56,627 nt of DNA from the NCBI GenBank assembly GCA_002372875.1, contig DFJD01000032.1:8381-65007 (forward strand), given 5' to 3'. Under the pieces are notes generated by a model, which worked only from the letters and a program-made list of their open reading frames with translations, did not search any database and had not been told where the DNA came from. The position numbers and the translations under genes are program-made. Positions 34,998 to 44,012 of the stretch are shown here, piece by piece; within the stretch, counting starts at the first letter, position 1; each line of letters opens with the position of its first letter. Origin of the DNA: Clostridiales bacterium UBA3680 (GTDB taxonomy: Bacteria > Bacillota > Clostridia > Lachnospirales > CAG-274).

Positions 34998-36283
34998 AAA
35001 AGATGAATATTAAAATAACCCCCGTAAAAACATTAAAAGGTGAAATAACAATACCCGGCGATAAGTCCATATCTCACAGAGCTGTAATGTTCGGCTCCCT
35101 TGCAAAGGGAGATACCCACATAAGCGGCTTTCTTAACGGAGATGACTGCATTTCCACCATAAAATGCTTTAATAAGCTGGGTATTGAAATAGAAACAGAG
35201 GGCGATAAGGTCGTTGTACATGGAAAGGGTCTGCATGGCCTTCGTTCTTCCGCCACCCCACTTGATGTGGGCAATAGCGGTACAACGATAAGGCTTATCT
35301 CGGGTATTCTTTGCGGACAGCCCTTCGACACCGTTTTAACGGGAGATGCATCCATACAAAAAAGACCCATGAGCAGAATTATTATGCCTCTTTCCCAAAT
35401 GGGTGCCGCTATTGAAAGTACGAACGATGGTTTTGCTCCCCTTACAATACGAGGAAGTAAAATCCATGCAATAGATTACACTATGCCCATAGCAAGTGCA
35501 CAGGTAAAAAGTTCCGTACTTCTTGCCTCGCTTTTTGCCGATGGAGAAACGATCGTTCGTGAGCCTGTAGCATCACGAAACCATACCGAGATAATACTCA
35601 ATTCCTTCGGGGCAAACATAAAATCGGAAAACGGAGTTATAACTTCCTCTCCTGTGGAGCAGCTTAATGCGGTGGATATCAATGTGCCGGGAGATATTTC
35701 CTCGGCGGCATATTTTATCGTTGCCGCGCTTATCGTGCCGGGAGCTGAAGTAACCGTAAAAAATGTTGGAGTAAACCCTACAAGAACAGGTATTTTGGAT
35801 GCTTTGAAGGCAATGGGAGCCGATATTACCATAGAAAACCTCTCCCAAAACGGAGGGGAACCCTGTGCGGATATTACCGCAAGATATTCCGACCTTAAGG
35901 CAACTGTCATAAAGGGAGATATTATCCCTCGTATGATAGATGAAATACCCGTATTTGCCGTTGCAGCTCTTCATGCCGAAGGAACAACTCTTGTGCAGGA
36001 TGCCACCGAGCTAAAGGTGAAGGAGTCAAACAGAATTGTGACCATGATTCAAGAGCTCGGGAAAATGGGTGCCGAGATAACCGAAACCAACGACGGTATG
36101 GTAATAAGAGGCAGTCAGCAGCTTAAAGGCGCCCCTGTTTACAGTCATCTCGACCACAGAGTTGCCATGAGCTGTGCCGTAGCGGCTCTTGCCGCACAAG
36201 GAGAGACGGAGATAATCGACGGTGATTGCGTGGGTATTTCCTTCCCTGATTTTTACGAAAAGCTTGCCTCTGTAAGAGGATAA
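34994..36283 (+). CDS. aroA: 5-enolpyruvylshikimate-3-phosphate synthase
   Basis: 429 residues. The PEP/S3P site is PGDKSISHRAVMFGSLA; the family motif GNSGTTIRLISG, the SAQVKSSVLLA loop and the KVKESNRI segment follow. The first ATG (34994) overlaps the tyrA stop in ATGA; an ATG at 35003 has AGGA at a better distance and is an equally good start (three residues shorter). It is a shikimate pathway enzyme, coupled with tyrA. Confidence 0.96.
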   Translation: MKKMNIKITPVKTLKGEITIPGDKSISHRAVMFGSLAKGDTHISGFLNGDDCISTIKCFNKLGIEIETEGDKVVVHGKGLHGLRSSATPLDVGNSGTTIRLISGILCGQPFDTVLTGDASIQKRPMSRIIMPLSQMGAAIESTNDGFAPLTIRGSKIHAIDYTMPIASAQVKSSVLLASLFADGETIVREPVASRNHTEIILNSFGANIKSENGVITSSPVEQLNAVDINVPGDISSAAYFIVAALIVPGAEVTVKNVGVNPTRTGILDALKAMGADITIENLSQNGGEPCADITARYSDLKATVIKGDIIPRMIDEIPVFAVAALHAEGTTLVQDATELKVKESNRIVTMIQELGKMGAEITETNDGMVIRGSQQLKGAPVYSHLDHRVAMSCAVAALAAQGETEIIDGDCVGISFPDFYEKLASVRG

Positions 36284-36352
36284 AACGGAAAGCTTTATTG
36301 CCTGAGCTATGATCACATAGAAATTGTCGCATAAAATTTACGATCCATAGAT

Positions 36353-36383
36353 AAAAAAACCACCCCGAAGGGTGGCTTTTTTT
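36353..36383. terminator. Bidirectional terminator
   Basis: CCACCC/GGGTGG with a CGAA loop, seven As before and seven Ts after, between convergent aroA and the SPFH gene. Confidence 0.92.
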
Positions 36384-37410
36384 ATAATGTATTAAAAGTG
36401 TTTTCTACACTGTCCTCAATTGCATCGTTTGTTTTTGCAATCTCTTGAGTGTGAATGCTTTTCTCATCACAGCAATCATCGGAATCGTTATCTACTACGG
36501 GCTTGGGACTTTTGTCTATGGGAGTAGCATCTCCTATACCGAGAGCTTCACCTAAAGCGGCGATCTTGCCTACCGATGCATCAAAGTCGTTGGGAAGGAA
36601 TATCTTTGTTGCTCTGCCGTCTGAAACTTTCTCAAGTGCTTCAAGTTTCTTAAGAGCTATTATTCTCTCGTCAACATTTGCTTCTTTAAGCATTTGGAGA
36701 CCTCTTGCCTCTGCCTCGTATGTAAGACGGATGGACTCTGCCTTACCCATTGCCAAAGCTATCTGAGCATCTCTTTCAGCCTCAGCGGCAAGTATCTTAG
36801 CCTGCTTATCACCTTGTGCTCTTGCAACAACGGACTCTTTGTGAGCCTCTGCCTCAAGCAAGGTCTGTCTTTTCTCTCTTTCCGCCTTCATCTGCTTTTC
36901 CATAGAGTCTTGTATTTCTCTGGGCGGAATGATGTTTCTGATTTCAACTCGGTTTATCTTTATTCCCCAAGGGTCGGTAGCAACATCAAGTATTTCTTTC
37001 ATTCTTGAGTTGATGGTATCTCTTGAGGTAAGTGTCTCATCAAGCTCAAGCTCACCTACAACGTTTCTTAAGTTTGTTGCGGTAAGGTTTTCAAGTGCTA
37101 TCAAAGGATTTTCAACACCGTAGGTGTAAAGTCTTGCATCGAATATCTTGTAATAAACGATACTGTCGATCATAATTGTAACGTTATCCTTTGTAATAAC
37201 GGGCTGAGGCTGGAAGTCTCCTACCTGCTCTTTGAAGGATACCTTCTTTCTTATGATCTGGATCACGGGGATCATGAAGTGAATACCTCTTTCCCAAGTA
37301 CCGGAGTACCTACCGAGAGTCTCTATAACAAGCCCCTGAGACTCGGGAACGATTTTCATGATGGAAAGTGCTATAATTATTACTATTACTATAGGAATAA
37401 GAATAGGCAT
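36382..37410 (-). CDS. SPFH/band-7 (stomatin-like) membrane protein
   Basis: 342 residues. A single N-terminal membrane helix (2-20) is followed by an SPFH domain (QGLVIETLGRYSGTWERGIHF onward), a long Glu/Ala-rich coiled coil (about 175-240) and an acidic tail. Similar to QmcA/HflK-type proteins that form membrane microdomain cages, often linked to proteases or membrane quality control. It is the last gene of the rsmD operon. The ribosome site is AAGGAGG. Confidence 0.9.
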   Translation of the reverse strand: MPILIPIVIVIIIALSIMKIVPESQGLVIETLGRYSGTWERGIHFMIPVIQIIRKKVSFKEQVGDFQPQPVITKDNVTIMIDSIVYYKIFDARLYTYGVENPLIALENLTATNLRNVVGELELDETLTSRDTINSRMKEILDVATDPWGIKINRVEIRNIIPPREIQDSMEKQMKAEREKRQTLLEAEAHKESVVARAQGDKQAKILAAEAERDAQIALAMGKAESIRLTYEAEARGLQMLKEANVDERIIALKKLEALEKVSDGRATKIFLPNDFDASVGKIAALGEALGIGDATPIDKSPKPVVDNDSDDCCDEKSIHTQEIAKTNDAIEDSVENTFNTL

Positions 37411-37436
37411 AGAATTTCCTCCTTTTTTGTTTTATT

Positions 37437-37988
37437 TTATTTATTTTCGGAGCTTAATCTGGAAAGCTCCTGCCTTTCGGCTAAAATAGCATCCATTTCG
37501 CTTGAAAGATAGTCATCAAACTTGGAGCTATTTTTTTGATAATTGTTAAGCACTACCTGAATGCACTGAAGAGTGTTGTTAAGGATCTCATCGGCATATT
37601 TCATTGAGTCCATACGCATATTCTTCGACTCTTCGTTAGCTCTGTCAAGTATGTTTCTTGCGTTCTCATTGGCATCGGCAAGTATTGCATCAGCCTGCTC
37701 CTGCGCTCTTTTAACAATTTCTTTGTCCATAGTCATTTTTTCGGCCTTTGCCTCAGCATCTCTTATTATCTGTGACGCCTTTATGTTGGCATCGTTTATA
37801 AATTTGTTTGCTTTGGCAACAATTCTCTGACCTTGCTGTATTTCCGCGGGAATATTGAGCCTTATCTGACTGATTATGTCATAGACCTCATTTTTATCTA
37901 TGCTGACTCTCTGAGAAAGGGGAATAGCTTTTGCTTTCTCAATAACGTCCTCAAGCTCTTCAATCAATCCGTTGAATGAATTGTCCAT
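37437..37988 (-). CDS. Coiled-coil protein, DivIVA/stalk-like
   Basis: 183 residues. Residues 60-145 are an uninterrupted Ala/Glu/Lys-rich helix (ASQIIRDAEAKAEKM, ADAILADANENARNIL), as in clostridial proteins often annotated as V-ATPase subunit H-like or cell-division initiation proteins. The function is unknown. It lies between coaD and the SPFH gene, 14 and 26 bases apart, so it is probably part of that operon. Confidence 0.78.
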   Translation of the reverse strand: MDNSFNGLIEELEDVIEKAKAIPLSQRVSIDKNEVYDIISQIRLNIPAEIQQGQRIVAKANKFINDANIKASQIIRDAEAKAEKMTMDKEIVKRAQEQADAILADANENARNILDRANEESKNMRMDSMKYADEILNNTLQCIQVVLNNYQKNSSKFDDYLSSEMDAILAERQELSRLSSENK

Positions 37989-38002
37989 TTTAACTCCTCC
38001 GT

Positions 38003-38488
38003 TTAAACTAAATTGGGAAACTTCTTTTTAAGCGCTTCCTTTACCGATGGCGGTACCATATTGTCTATATTGCCACCGAAGTGGGCAACCTCTTTTACCA
38101 TACTTGAACTGAAAAAAAGGTATTGCGTATCTGCCGACACAAACAGCGTTTCTATGTCGTTATCCATAGAACGGTTCGTAAGTGCCATTTGAAACTCGTA
38201 GGAAAAATCCGTCACCCCTCGCAGACCTCTTATTATTATTTTCGAGTCCACACTTTCGCAAAAGTCCACAAGAAGCCCGGAAAAAGAGCGTACCTCCACA
38301 TTTCCCATGTCCTTTGTTATCTCTTTTAGCTGTGCGACCCTTTCCTGTGTGGAAAAGAGGGGATTTTTGTCCTTGTTTTCAAGAACTGCCACAACAAGTC
38401 TGTCAAATATACGCAGGGATCTGTTTATTATATCCAGATGCCCGTTCGTTATCGGGTCAAAGCTGCCCGGATAAACCGCTGTTTTCAT
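38003..38488 (-). CDS. coaD: Phosphopantetheine adenylyltransferase
   Basis: 161 residues, full length. The nucleotidyltransferase motif is YPGSFDPITNGHLDII and the C-terminal motif is FFSSSMVKEVAHFGG. It makes dephospho-CoA from phosphopantetheine in CoA synthesis. It overlaps rsmD by four bases (ATGA), the usual rsmD-coaD pairing. Confidence 0.97.
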   Translation of the reverse strand: MKTAVYPGSFDPITNGHLDIINRSLRIFDRLVVAVLENKDKNPLFSTQERVAQLKEITKDMGNVEVRSFSGLLVDFCESVDSKIIIRGLRGVTDFSYEFQMALTNRSMDNDIETLFVSADTQYLFFSSSMVKEVAHFGGNIDNMVPPSVKEALKKKFPNLV

Positions 38489-39048
38489 TTTTCCTCCGTC
38501 TTTTTCTTTCTGAGAAATGTCATTTTTGTTGTCTTGTAGTCCTTTACCCTTACCACTTCGAGCGTTTCAAAGTTAAGAGACGGAGCCTCCGCTTCCTGTT
38601 CGGCTATTATAAAGCCGTTTTCGGAAAGCAGGTCGTTTTTTTCAAGACAACTCAAGACTTCTTCCACTATCCCCTTTTTATATGGCGGATCCATAAATAT
38701 GATGTCATATTTTCTTTTCTTTGAGTGAAGCAGAGTCAGGGCGGAAAATACATCCGAACGAATTATCTCGCTTTTTTCCCTCAGCCTTGCGGCATCCACA
38801 TTTGCCTTTATAATGGAAATGCTCTCTGCATCCGAATCGATGAAAACAGCCTCTTTTGCGCCTCTTGAAAGTGCTTCTATACCGATGCCTCCGCTTCCGG
38901 AAAAAACATCAAGAAAACTTGCACCCGGCAATTCAAAAGCTATTATGTTAAACAGCGATTCTTTTATCCTGTCGGTGGTAGGGCGGGTATTCATCCCTTT
39001 CGGAGCTCGAAGCTTCAACCCTCGGGCACTGCCGGATATTACTCTCAA
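38485..39048 (-). CDS. rsmD: 16S rRNA (guanine-966-N2)-methyltransferase
   Basis: 187 residues. I start at TTG 39048, six bases after AGAGGTG, giving the family-typical MRVISGSARGLKL; the GTG at 39057 overlaps the ribosome site. The SAM site is FLDVFSGSGGIGIEALSRGA and the catalytic motif IIFMDPPYKKG. It methylates G966 of 16S rRNA. Confidence 0.95.
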   Translation of the reverse strand: MRVISGSARGLKLRAPKGMNTRPTTDRIKESLFNIIAFELPGASFLDVFSGSGGIGIEALSRGAKEAVFIDSDAESISIIKANVDAARLREKSEIIRSDVFSALTLLHSKKRKYDIIFMDPPYKKGIVEEVLSCLEKNDLLSENGFIIAEQEAEAPSLNFETLEVVRVKDYKTTKMTFLRKKKTEEK

Positions 39049-39098
39049 AATATACACCTCTTAACGTACCGTACCTTTACGGCACTATAACAGATAAC

Positions 39099-39127
39099 AT
39101 TATACAAAAAAAAATCAATAAAGTAAA
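39099..39127 (-). promoter_or_regulatory. Promoter of the rsmD operon
   Basis: On the minus strand: TTTACT, 17 nt, TATAAT, about 50 bases before rsmD. Confidence 0.6.
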
Positions 39128-39161
39128 CACCTATTTAAAATTTTTTAAAAGAAATTTTAAT

Positions 39162-39190
39162 TTGACAAAAAAATAATTTAATGATATTAT
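39162..39190 (+). promoter_or_regulatory. Promoter of the BspA-like gene
   Basis: TTGACA, 17 nt, TATTAT, 70 bases before the start; divergent from the rsmD promoter. Confidence 0.65.
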
Positions 39191-39259
39191 TTGCTGTGTT
39201 GTTTTTATAATGGAAACATCGAATAAATGGGTAAATATAAAATGAAGGGAGAAAATTCA

Positions 39260-40153
39260 ATGAAAAATATCTTGATGAAGGGGCTGAAACTTTTTGGTGC
39301 CCTTACAGTTACCGCATTTGCAATAGGTTTTGCCGGAGGGCAAACGGGGGTTCTTGATAAAGTGGGAACAGGTGTTCGTGTATATGCCGAAACAAAAACG
39401 GGCAACTGCGGAGTAAAAGGAGAAGATGGAAAAGAGAGAGATAATGTAACATATACCTTGGATGATAACGGTGTTCTTACATTAACAGGCACAGGAGATA
39501 TGGCAGAATATGGTGACGGATTTGCTGTGCCATGGGGAAAAGATTATGCGAGTTGGGGAAATATAAAGAAGGTCATTGTAAATAACGGTATAACAAGTAT
39601 TTCACCTTTTGCTTTTTATGGGTGTTTTAATGTATCCCAAATTATAATTCCCCCCTCTGTTACAAAAATCGGAAATTATGCATTTCAAAATACCGGGGCG
39701 AATATTGCAGTTGACAACCTAACTGTTGTTGTACAGAGTGGTGCTTTACTGGGGGACAACCTTTTTTATGATGCTAACATAAATAAAGTGAATTTCATCA
39801 CCGTTCACAAAGCTTCGGAAAATGCACCGAAAACAGCCATATTATATAATAACCGTCGTTATGATGAATACACAGCAAATGATGACTGCTATTTTGTGGC
39901 TTATGTTTCAGATTCCGATGTTGAGGGTAAATCAAATCTTGTGATTTCGGGAAATGGTATAAATGCCGACTCTTCCGAAGGTCTTACAACAGACACCGTA
40001 TATAAGAATATTCTTGTTAACGACGTTGTTTTAAGTGCGGAGAATATTTTCGGCGAGGATGGCTACCTTTATGCTCTTAAACTTGACAGCGTGGCAAGTA
40101 CCGGTAGCGAAACCATTTCTGCTCTTGAAAAATTAACTGCTGAACTGAACTGA
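39260..40153 (+). CDS. Secreted BspA-like leucine-rich repeat protein
   Basis: 297 residues. I start at ATG 39260 after GAAGGGAG; the longer frame from 39227 lacks a site. The signal sequence is residues 1 to about 40 (GALTVTAFAIGFAGG...VYAE). Next comes a NVTYTLDDNGVLTLTGTGDM repeat common in clostridial surface proteins, then two LRR_5 (BspA) repeats (VIVNNGITSISPFAFYGC, IIIPPSVTKIGNYAF). The C-terminal 130 residues are not recognised. There is no sortase motif or membrane anchor, so it may be released. A 43-codon gene follows after 16 bases. Confidence 0.8.
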   Translation: MKNILMKGLKLFGALTVTAFAIGFAGGQTGVLDKVGTGVRVYAETKTGNCGVKGEDGKERDNVTYTLDDNGVLTLTGTGDMAEYGDGFAVPWGKDYASWGNIKKVIVNNGITSISPFAFYGCFNVSQIIIPPSVTKIGNYAFQNTGANIAVDNLTVVVQSGALLGDNLFYDANINKVNFITVHKASENAPKTAILYNNRRYDEYTANDDCYFVAYVSDSDVEGKSNLVISGNGINADSSEGLTTDTVYKNILVNDVVLSAENIFGEDGYLYALKLDSVASTGSETISALEKLTAELN

Positions 40154-40169
40154 AAAATCGGAGGAAAAA

Positions 40170-40301
40170 ATGAAAAAATATAGTACACCAAAGATAGAAA
40201 TAACAGTAATAAAAAATACGGATATCATAACCGCTTCCGGTGTCATCAACAAATCCGATGATACACAGACAGCACTCGGAAAACTTGTTATTACTTTCTG
40301 A
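40170..40301 (+). CDS. 43-residue peptide of unknown function
   Basis: The protein starts MKKYSTPKIEITVIKNTDII and ends KLVITF. It has a strong GGAGG site seven bases before the ATG, lies 16 bases after the BspA-like gene and is followed by a terminator, so it is very likely real. Short proteins beginning KKYxxPxIEV and containing DIITxSG recur in clostridia and ruminococci, but I know of no defined role; a secreted or modified peptide is a possibility. It has no signal peptide by eye. Confidence 0.7.
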   Translation: MKKYSTPKIEITVIKNTDIITASGVINKSDDTQTALGKLVITF

Positions 40302-40306
40302 CCAAT

Positions 40307-40337
40307 AAAAAAGAGAGCGTTTTGCTCTCTTTTTTTT
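40307..40337. terminator. Bidirectional terminator
   Basis: AAAAAAGAGAGC/GCTCTCTTTTTT around GTTTT, with a T-run beyond. It touches the stop codon of the convergent alr gene. Confidence 0.93.
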
Positions 40338-41490
40338 ATATGGATTTTACCGTATAAATACATTCTCCGTTTTTATAATATGCTCTTGGAACTCTTTTTG
40401 AAAAGTTGCATACTATTTCATAATTTATGGTTTGGGCAAGCTGTGCTATCTGTTCGGCGGTGACGGATTTTAAACCGCTTTTTCCGAGAATGATAACATC
40501 ATCTCCCTCTTTTATATTGGGCAGGTGTGTAACATCTATCATTGCCTGGTCCATACATATATTTCCGACAATATTGGCATATTCTCCGTTTACGATGACC
40601 TTGCCTTTGTTTGAAAGCAGTCTCGGATAGCCGTCGGCATAGCCTATAGGTATGGTGGCGATCTTCGTTTTGCCGCTTGTGTAGTAATTTCTTCCGTATC
40701 CTATGGGGGTGCCGCCGGATACCGTTTTTACAAAGCTTACTTGTGTATGTACATTCATTGCGGGAATAAGGTTTATGTTTTTATTTACCGCATCGCTTGG
40801 GAAAAGACCGTATATTATTATACCGGCTCTTACCATATCAAGCTGATATTCGGGCATATCGAGTATAGCACCGCTGTTTGCACAGTGTCTTATAAGACCT
40901 TTGTGTCCTCTTGCCTCCATACCGTCTGTCATAAAGCGAAAACGCCTGTATTGCTCATGAGTAAATGTTTTGTCGGCCTCGTCTGCTGTTGCAAAGTGGG
41001 TAAACACACCCGTTACATTAAGCATCGGTAAGGAAAAAATCGCATCCGTTTCATCAAGACCTTTTTCATCCGATTTAAGACCTATCCTACCCATTCCCGT
41101 GTCCACCTTTATGTGGACGAAAGCGGGCATACCCAATCTGACTGCCGCATCCGATATTTTTTTTGCGGTGGTGTATGAGTAGACCGTTTGGGTGAGTTTG
41201 TTTTTTATCAGCTTGTCAAGCTGTGCATCTACCGTATTTCCCAAAATAAGTATAGGCACGCCTATTGAGCTCTCTCTTAGGGAAACACCTTCGTCACAGG
41301 TGGCAACGGCAAGCTGGTCTGCACCGTTATAAAGGCTCACCCTTGCCACCTCCAAAGCTCCGTGTCCGTAGGCATCTGCCTTAACAATGGCAAGGAGCTT
41401 TGTTTCGGGTTTGATTTTCGTGCGTATTTGACGAATGTTGTTTGCTATCGCATCTAAGTCTATATTGGCTATCAGTCTGAAATATTCCAA
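40336..41490 (-). CDS. alr: Alanine racemase
   Basis: 384 residues. The PLP lysine is in AIVKADAYGHGA, the family segment is HIKVDTGMGRIG, and the C-terminal catalytic Tyr region is SFVKTVSGGTPIGYGRNYYT; CMDQAMIDVT closes the C-domain. It makes D-alanine for peptidoglycan. The start is TTG 41490, two bases after the stop of the upstream gene, with AAGGG upstream. Confidence 0.95.
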   Translation of the reverse strand: MEYFRLIANIDLDAIANNIRQIRTKIKPETKLLAIVKADAYGHGALEVARVSLYNGADQLAVATCDEGVSLRESSIGVPILILGNTVDAQLDKLIKNKLTQTVYSYTTAKKISDAAVRLGMPAFVHIKVDTGMGRIGLKSDEKGLDETDAIFSLPMLNVTGVFTHFATADEADKTFTHEQYRRFRFMTDGMEARGHKGLIRHCANSGAILDMPEYQLDMVRAGIIIYGLFPSDAVNKNINLIPAMNVHTQVSFVKTVSGGTPIGYGRNYYTSGKTKIATIPIGYADGYPRLLSNKGKVIVNGEYANIVGNICMDQAMIDVTHLPNIKEGDDVIILGKSGLKSVTAEQIAQLAQTINYEIVCNFSKRVPRAYYKNGECIYTVKSI

Positions 41491-41492
41491 TT

Positions 41493-41963
41493 TTAGCCCT
41501 TCTTTTCCTGTTTTTTAGCCTCTTTTTTAGCTTCTTTTTCTTTCTGCTTTTTTTCCTTTTTTATCTGTTTCATTTCTTCTTCACTCTTCATGCCCTTCAT
41601 TCCGACGATATAAAGACCTGCAATATCAACAGTCACGCTCTTTTTGACGGGAAGAGCTTCATATACGTTTTTCTGAGCCATAAGAGTAACGATTTGAGGA
41701 CCTATTTTGCACTGAACAAAATTCATTTTTATAAACTTTGCGTAAAAGGGCAGTTTTTCATAAACGACTTTGGGCAGGTTTACATTTTCGATTTTGTCTC
41801 TTTTCTTGCTTATGATATAAGCTTTCTGAGTCATTTTTGTTTGCTCTATTGCAGCATTTTGCGTATCTATTTTTTTGTAAGCCCATTTGTTGAGCCTGTA
41901 GAGCGCAAATGCAAGCACGGCAAGTATAATAACAACAATAATTACAATGTCAAGTCCCGACAA
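41493..41963 (-). CDS. Membrane-anchored protein of unknown function with Lys/Glu tail
   Basis: 156 residues, not recognised. The start is TTG 41963, supported by GAGGAG seven bases upstream. One N-terminal membrane helix (5-24), a small folded middle part and a highly charged tail (QIKKEKKQKEKEAKKEAKKQ) are seen. It is co-transcribed with alr, two bases apart. A link to the cell wall is only positional. Confidence 0.7.
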   Translation of the reverse strand: MSGLDIVIIVVIILAVLAFALYRLNKWAYKKIDTQNAAIEQTKMTQKAYIISKKRDKIENVNLPKVVYEKLPFYAKFIKMNFVQCKIGPQIVTLMAQKNVYEALPVKKSVTVDIAGLYIVGMKGMKSEEEMKQIKKEKKQKEKEAKKEAKKQEKKG

Positions 41964-42050
41964 TTTGATTCTCCTCTCGTGAATAAAACTGTCTTTAAGT
42001 ATAGCTTTTTAAACATAAAATGTCAAGATTGTTTCCTTAAATAAAATTTA

Positions 42051-42079
42051 TTGACAATCATCTTTTTTAATGATATCAT
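42051..42079 (+). promoter_or_regulatory. Promoter of the metK operon
   Basis: TTGACA, 17 nt, TATCAT, about 45 bases before the riboswitch. Confidence 0.75.
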
Positions 42080-42129
42080 ACAGAAAGCATCTTTTAGATG
42101 TTGTTATACAAATTAAACCAATATATTTA

Positions 42130-42253
42130 CTTATCAAGAGTGGCGGAGGTAACAGGACCTATGAAGCCCGGCAACCGGCAGATGCACGGTGCCAAATCCT
42201 GCGGGTAACCGAAAGATGAGTTTTTCGAGCAGTCCCGCGGGGGCTGCTTTTTT
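42130..42253 (+). promoter_or_regulatory. SAM-I (S-box) riboswitch with terminator
   Basis: The aptamer shows the S-box core: CTTATCAAGAG, TGGCGGAGG, ATGAAGCCCGGCAACC, GGTGCCAAATCC and GAAAGATGAG closing P1 (42130-42220). The expression platform is the terminator AGCAGTCCC/GGGGCTGCT followed by TTTTTT (42228-42253). SAM binding should terminate transcription. It controls metK and, because no terminator is seen inside the run, probably the eight genes that follow. Confidence 0.96.
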
Positions 42254-42306
42254 GTGTTTATGCGATTCGGGGATAGGTTTTACCGCCATACAAAAGGAGG
42301 AATAAA

Positions 42307-43479
42307 ATGAAAAGATTTTTCACATCGGAGTCTGTAACGGAAGGACATCCCGATAAGATATGCGACCAAATTTCGGATGCGGTTCTTGATGCCATATTGG
42401 AACAGGATGAAAACGCAAGGGTCGCATGTGAGACCATGACGACAACGGGTCTTATAATGGTAGCGGGGGAAATAACCACCGACTGTTATGTTGACATAGA
42501 TAAAATTGCAAGAGAGACTGTAAGAAATATAGGATATGATAGGGCAAAATACGGCTTTGACTGTGATTCTTGTGCCGTTATCACTTCCTTAAAAGGGCAA
42601 AGCCCCGATATTGCGCAGGGGGTCGATAATTCCCTTGAGGTAAGAAACGGTGATACCACCGAAGATGACAACGGAGCGGGAGATCAAGGTATGATGTTCG
42701 GCTTTGCGTGCGATGAAACTCCCGATTATATGCCCGCTCCCATCTATTATGCCCATAAGCTTACAAGAAGACTTGCACAGGTAAGAAAAGAGGGCATTTT
42801 AAACTATCTTCGTCCCGACGGCAAAAGCCAGGTGACTGTGGAGTATGACGATGATAAGGTGAAAAGGATAGATTCCGTTGTTATTTCCACACAGCACAGC
42901 GAAGAGGCGGAACACGACCAAATTGAAAAAGATATAATTGAAAATGTAATAAAGGCTGTTATCCCCGCAGAACTTCTTGATGAGAATACGAAGTACTATG
43001 TAAATCCCACGGGTAGATTTGTTGTGGGTGGCCCTATGGGTGATGTGGGACTTACGGGCAGAAAGATAATAGTTGACACCTACGGAGGATATGCAAGCCA
43101 CGGCGGCGGTGCCTTCAGCGGAAAGGATCCCACAAAGGTAGACCGCTCGGCTGCCTATATGGCAAGATACCTTGCTAAAAACATTGTTGCAAGCAAGATT
43201 GCAAAAAGCTGTGAGCTTCAGCTCTCCTATGCCATAGGTGTGGCAAAACCTCTTTCGATATATGTCAACACAAATGGAACAGGTAAAATATCGGATGAGC
43301 AGATCGTTAAGCTTATAGAGGAAAACTTCGACTTAAGACCTACGGCGATAATAAAAAGGCTCGATTTGAAAAAACCTATATACAAACAGACTGCCGCATA
43401 CGGACATTTCGGAAGAAGCGATGTAGATCTGCCCTGGGAAAGACTTGACTGTACGGAGGTATTCGGAGGAGCATTATGA
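42307..43479 (+). CDS. metK: S-adenosylmethionine synthetase
   Basis: 390 residues. It starts FFTSESVTEGHPDKICDQIS; the other motifs are GAGDQGMMFGFA and GGGAFSGKDPTKVDRSAAY. It makes SAM from methionine and ATP. Feedback by its own product through the upstream riboswitch is the textbook arrangement. The stop overlaps the next gene by four bases. Confidence 0.98.
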   Translation: MKRFFTSESVTEGHPDKICDQISDAVLDAILEQDENARVACETMTTTGLIMVAGEITTDCYVDIDKIARETVRNIGYDRAKYGFDCDSCAVITSLKGQSPDIAQGVDNSLEVRNGDTTEDDNGAGDQGMMFGFACDETPDYMPAPIYYAHKLTRRLAQVRKEGILNYLRPDGKSQVTVEYDDDKVKRIDSVVISTQHSEEAEHDQIEKDIIENVIKAVIPAELLDENTKYYVNPTGRFVVGGPMGDVGLTGRKIIVDTYGGYASHGGGAFSGKDPTKVDRSAAYMARYLAKNIVASKIAKSCELQLSYAIGVAKPLSIYVNTNGTGKISDEQIVKLIEENFDLRPTAIIKRLDLKKPIYKQTAAYGHFGRSDVDLPWERLDCTEVFGGAL

Positions 43480-44012
43480 AAAATACTCCGAACTATATTC
43501 AGTTTCGCTATACGGGAATGATGATAGGGGATATTTACACTCTTTACTACGTAAAGGGCGGAAAGGGAGCCTATCTGTATAAGAAATTTATGATGATGGA
43601 AGATACAAACGGTGTATGCAGGGTCGATGAGGAAACCGAAAAAAGGCTGTTTGCACTGCTTGATGAATTCAATGCACCTTCTTGGAACGGTTTTTACAAA
43701 AACAACAAAAATGTGCTTGACGGTTACAGTGCCGACATAACCGTAAAATATCCATCCGGGGAGAAAATAAGTGCCGTCGGGTACAATGAATCTCCCGAGG
43801 GAATGCTTTCTTTCGGCTTTGAAATGAAAAATGTATTTTTCGAAAAGAAAGAAGAATTTATAACTTTTGAAGGAATGGATTTTAATAAGGATGCTCTTCC
43901 ATACATTATAAAAGAAAACGGAAAAGATGACTTTACCCTTGAAAAAGCGGCAAGAAATCTTGAATGTGATGAAGAAACAGCCAAAAGAGTATTGGAGGAA
44001 TTGGAAAAATGA
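43476..44012 (+). CDS. Unknown protein between metK and the cohesin gene
   Basis: 178 residues, not recognised. It is soluble, with no signal or membrane helix; it is rich in aromatic and charged residues (YIQFRYTGMMIGDIYTLYYV), and the C-terminal 30 residues look like a small helical domain (ARNLECDEETAKRVLEELEK). It overlaps both neighbours by ATGA junctions, so it is translated as part of the metK run. Confidence 0.75.
   Translation: MKNTPNYIQFRYTGMMIGDIYTLYYVKGGKGAYLYKKFMMMEDTNGVCRVDEETEKRLFALLDEFNAPSWNGFYKNNKNVLDGYSADITVKYPSGEKISAVGYNESPEGMLSFGFEMKNVFFEKKEEFITFEGMDFNKDALPYIIKENGKDDFTLEKAARNLECDEETAKRVLEELEK

Larger units (their letters stand above)
41964..42306. other. 343-bp intergenic region: promoter and SAM riboswitch
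   Basis: It is occupied by the metK promoter (42051-42079) and the SAM-I riboswitch (42130-42253). The first 85 bases, 5' of the alr-operon gene, are A+T-rich without a clear element. Confidence 0.8.
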
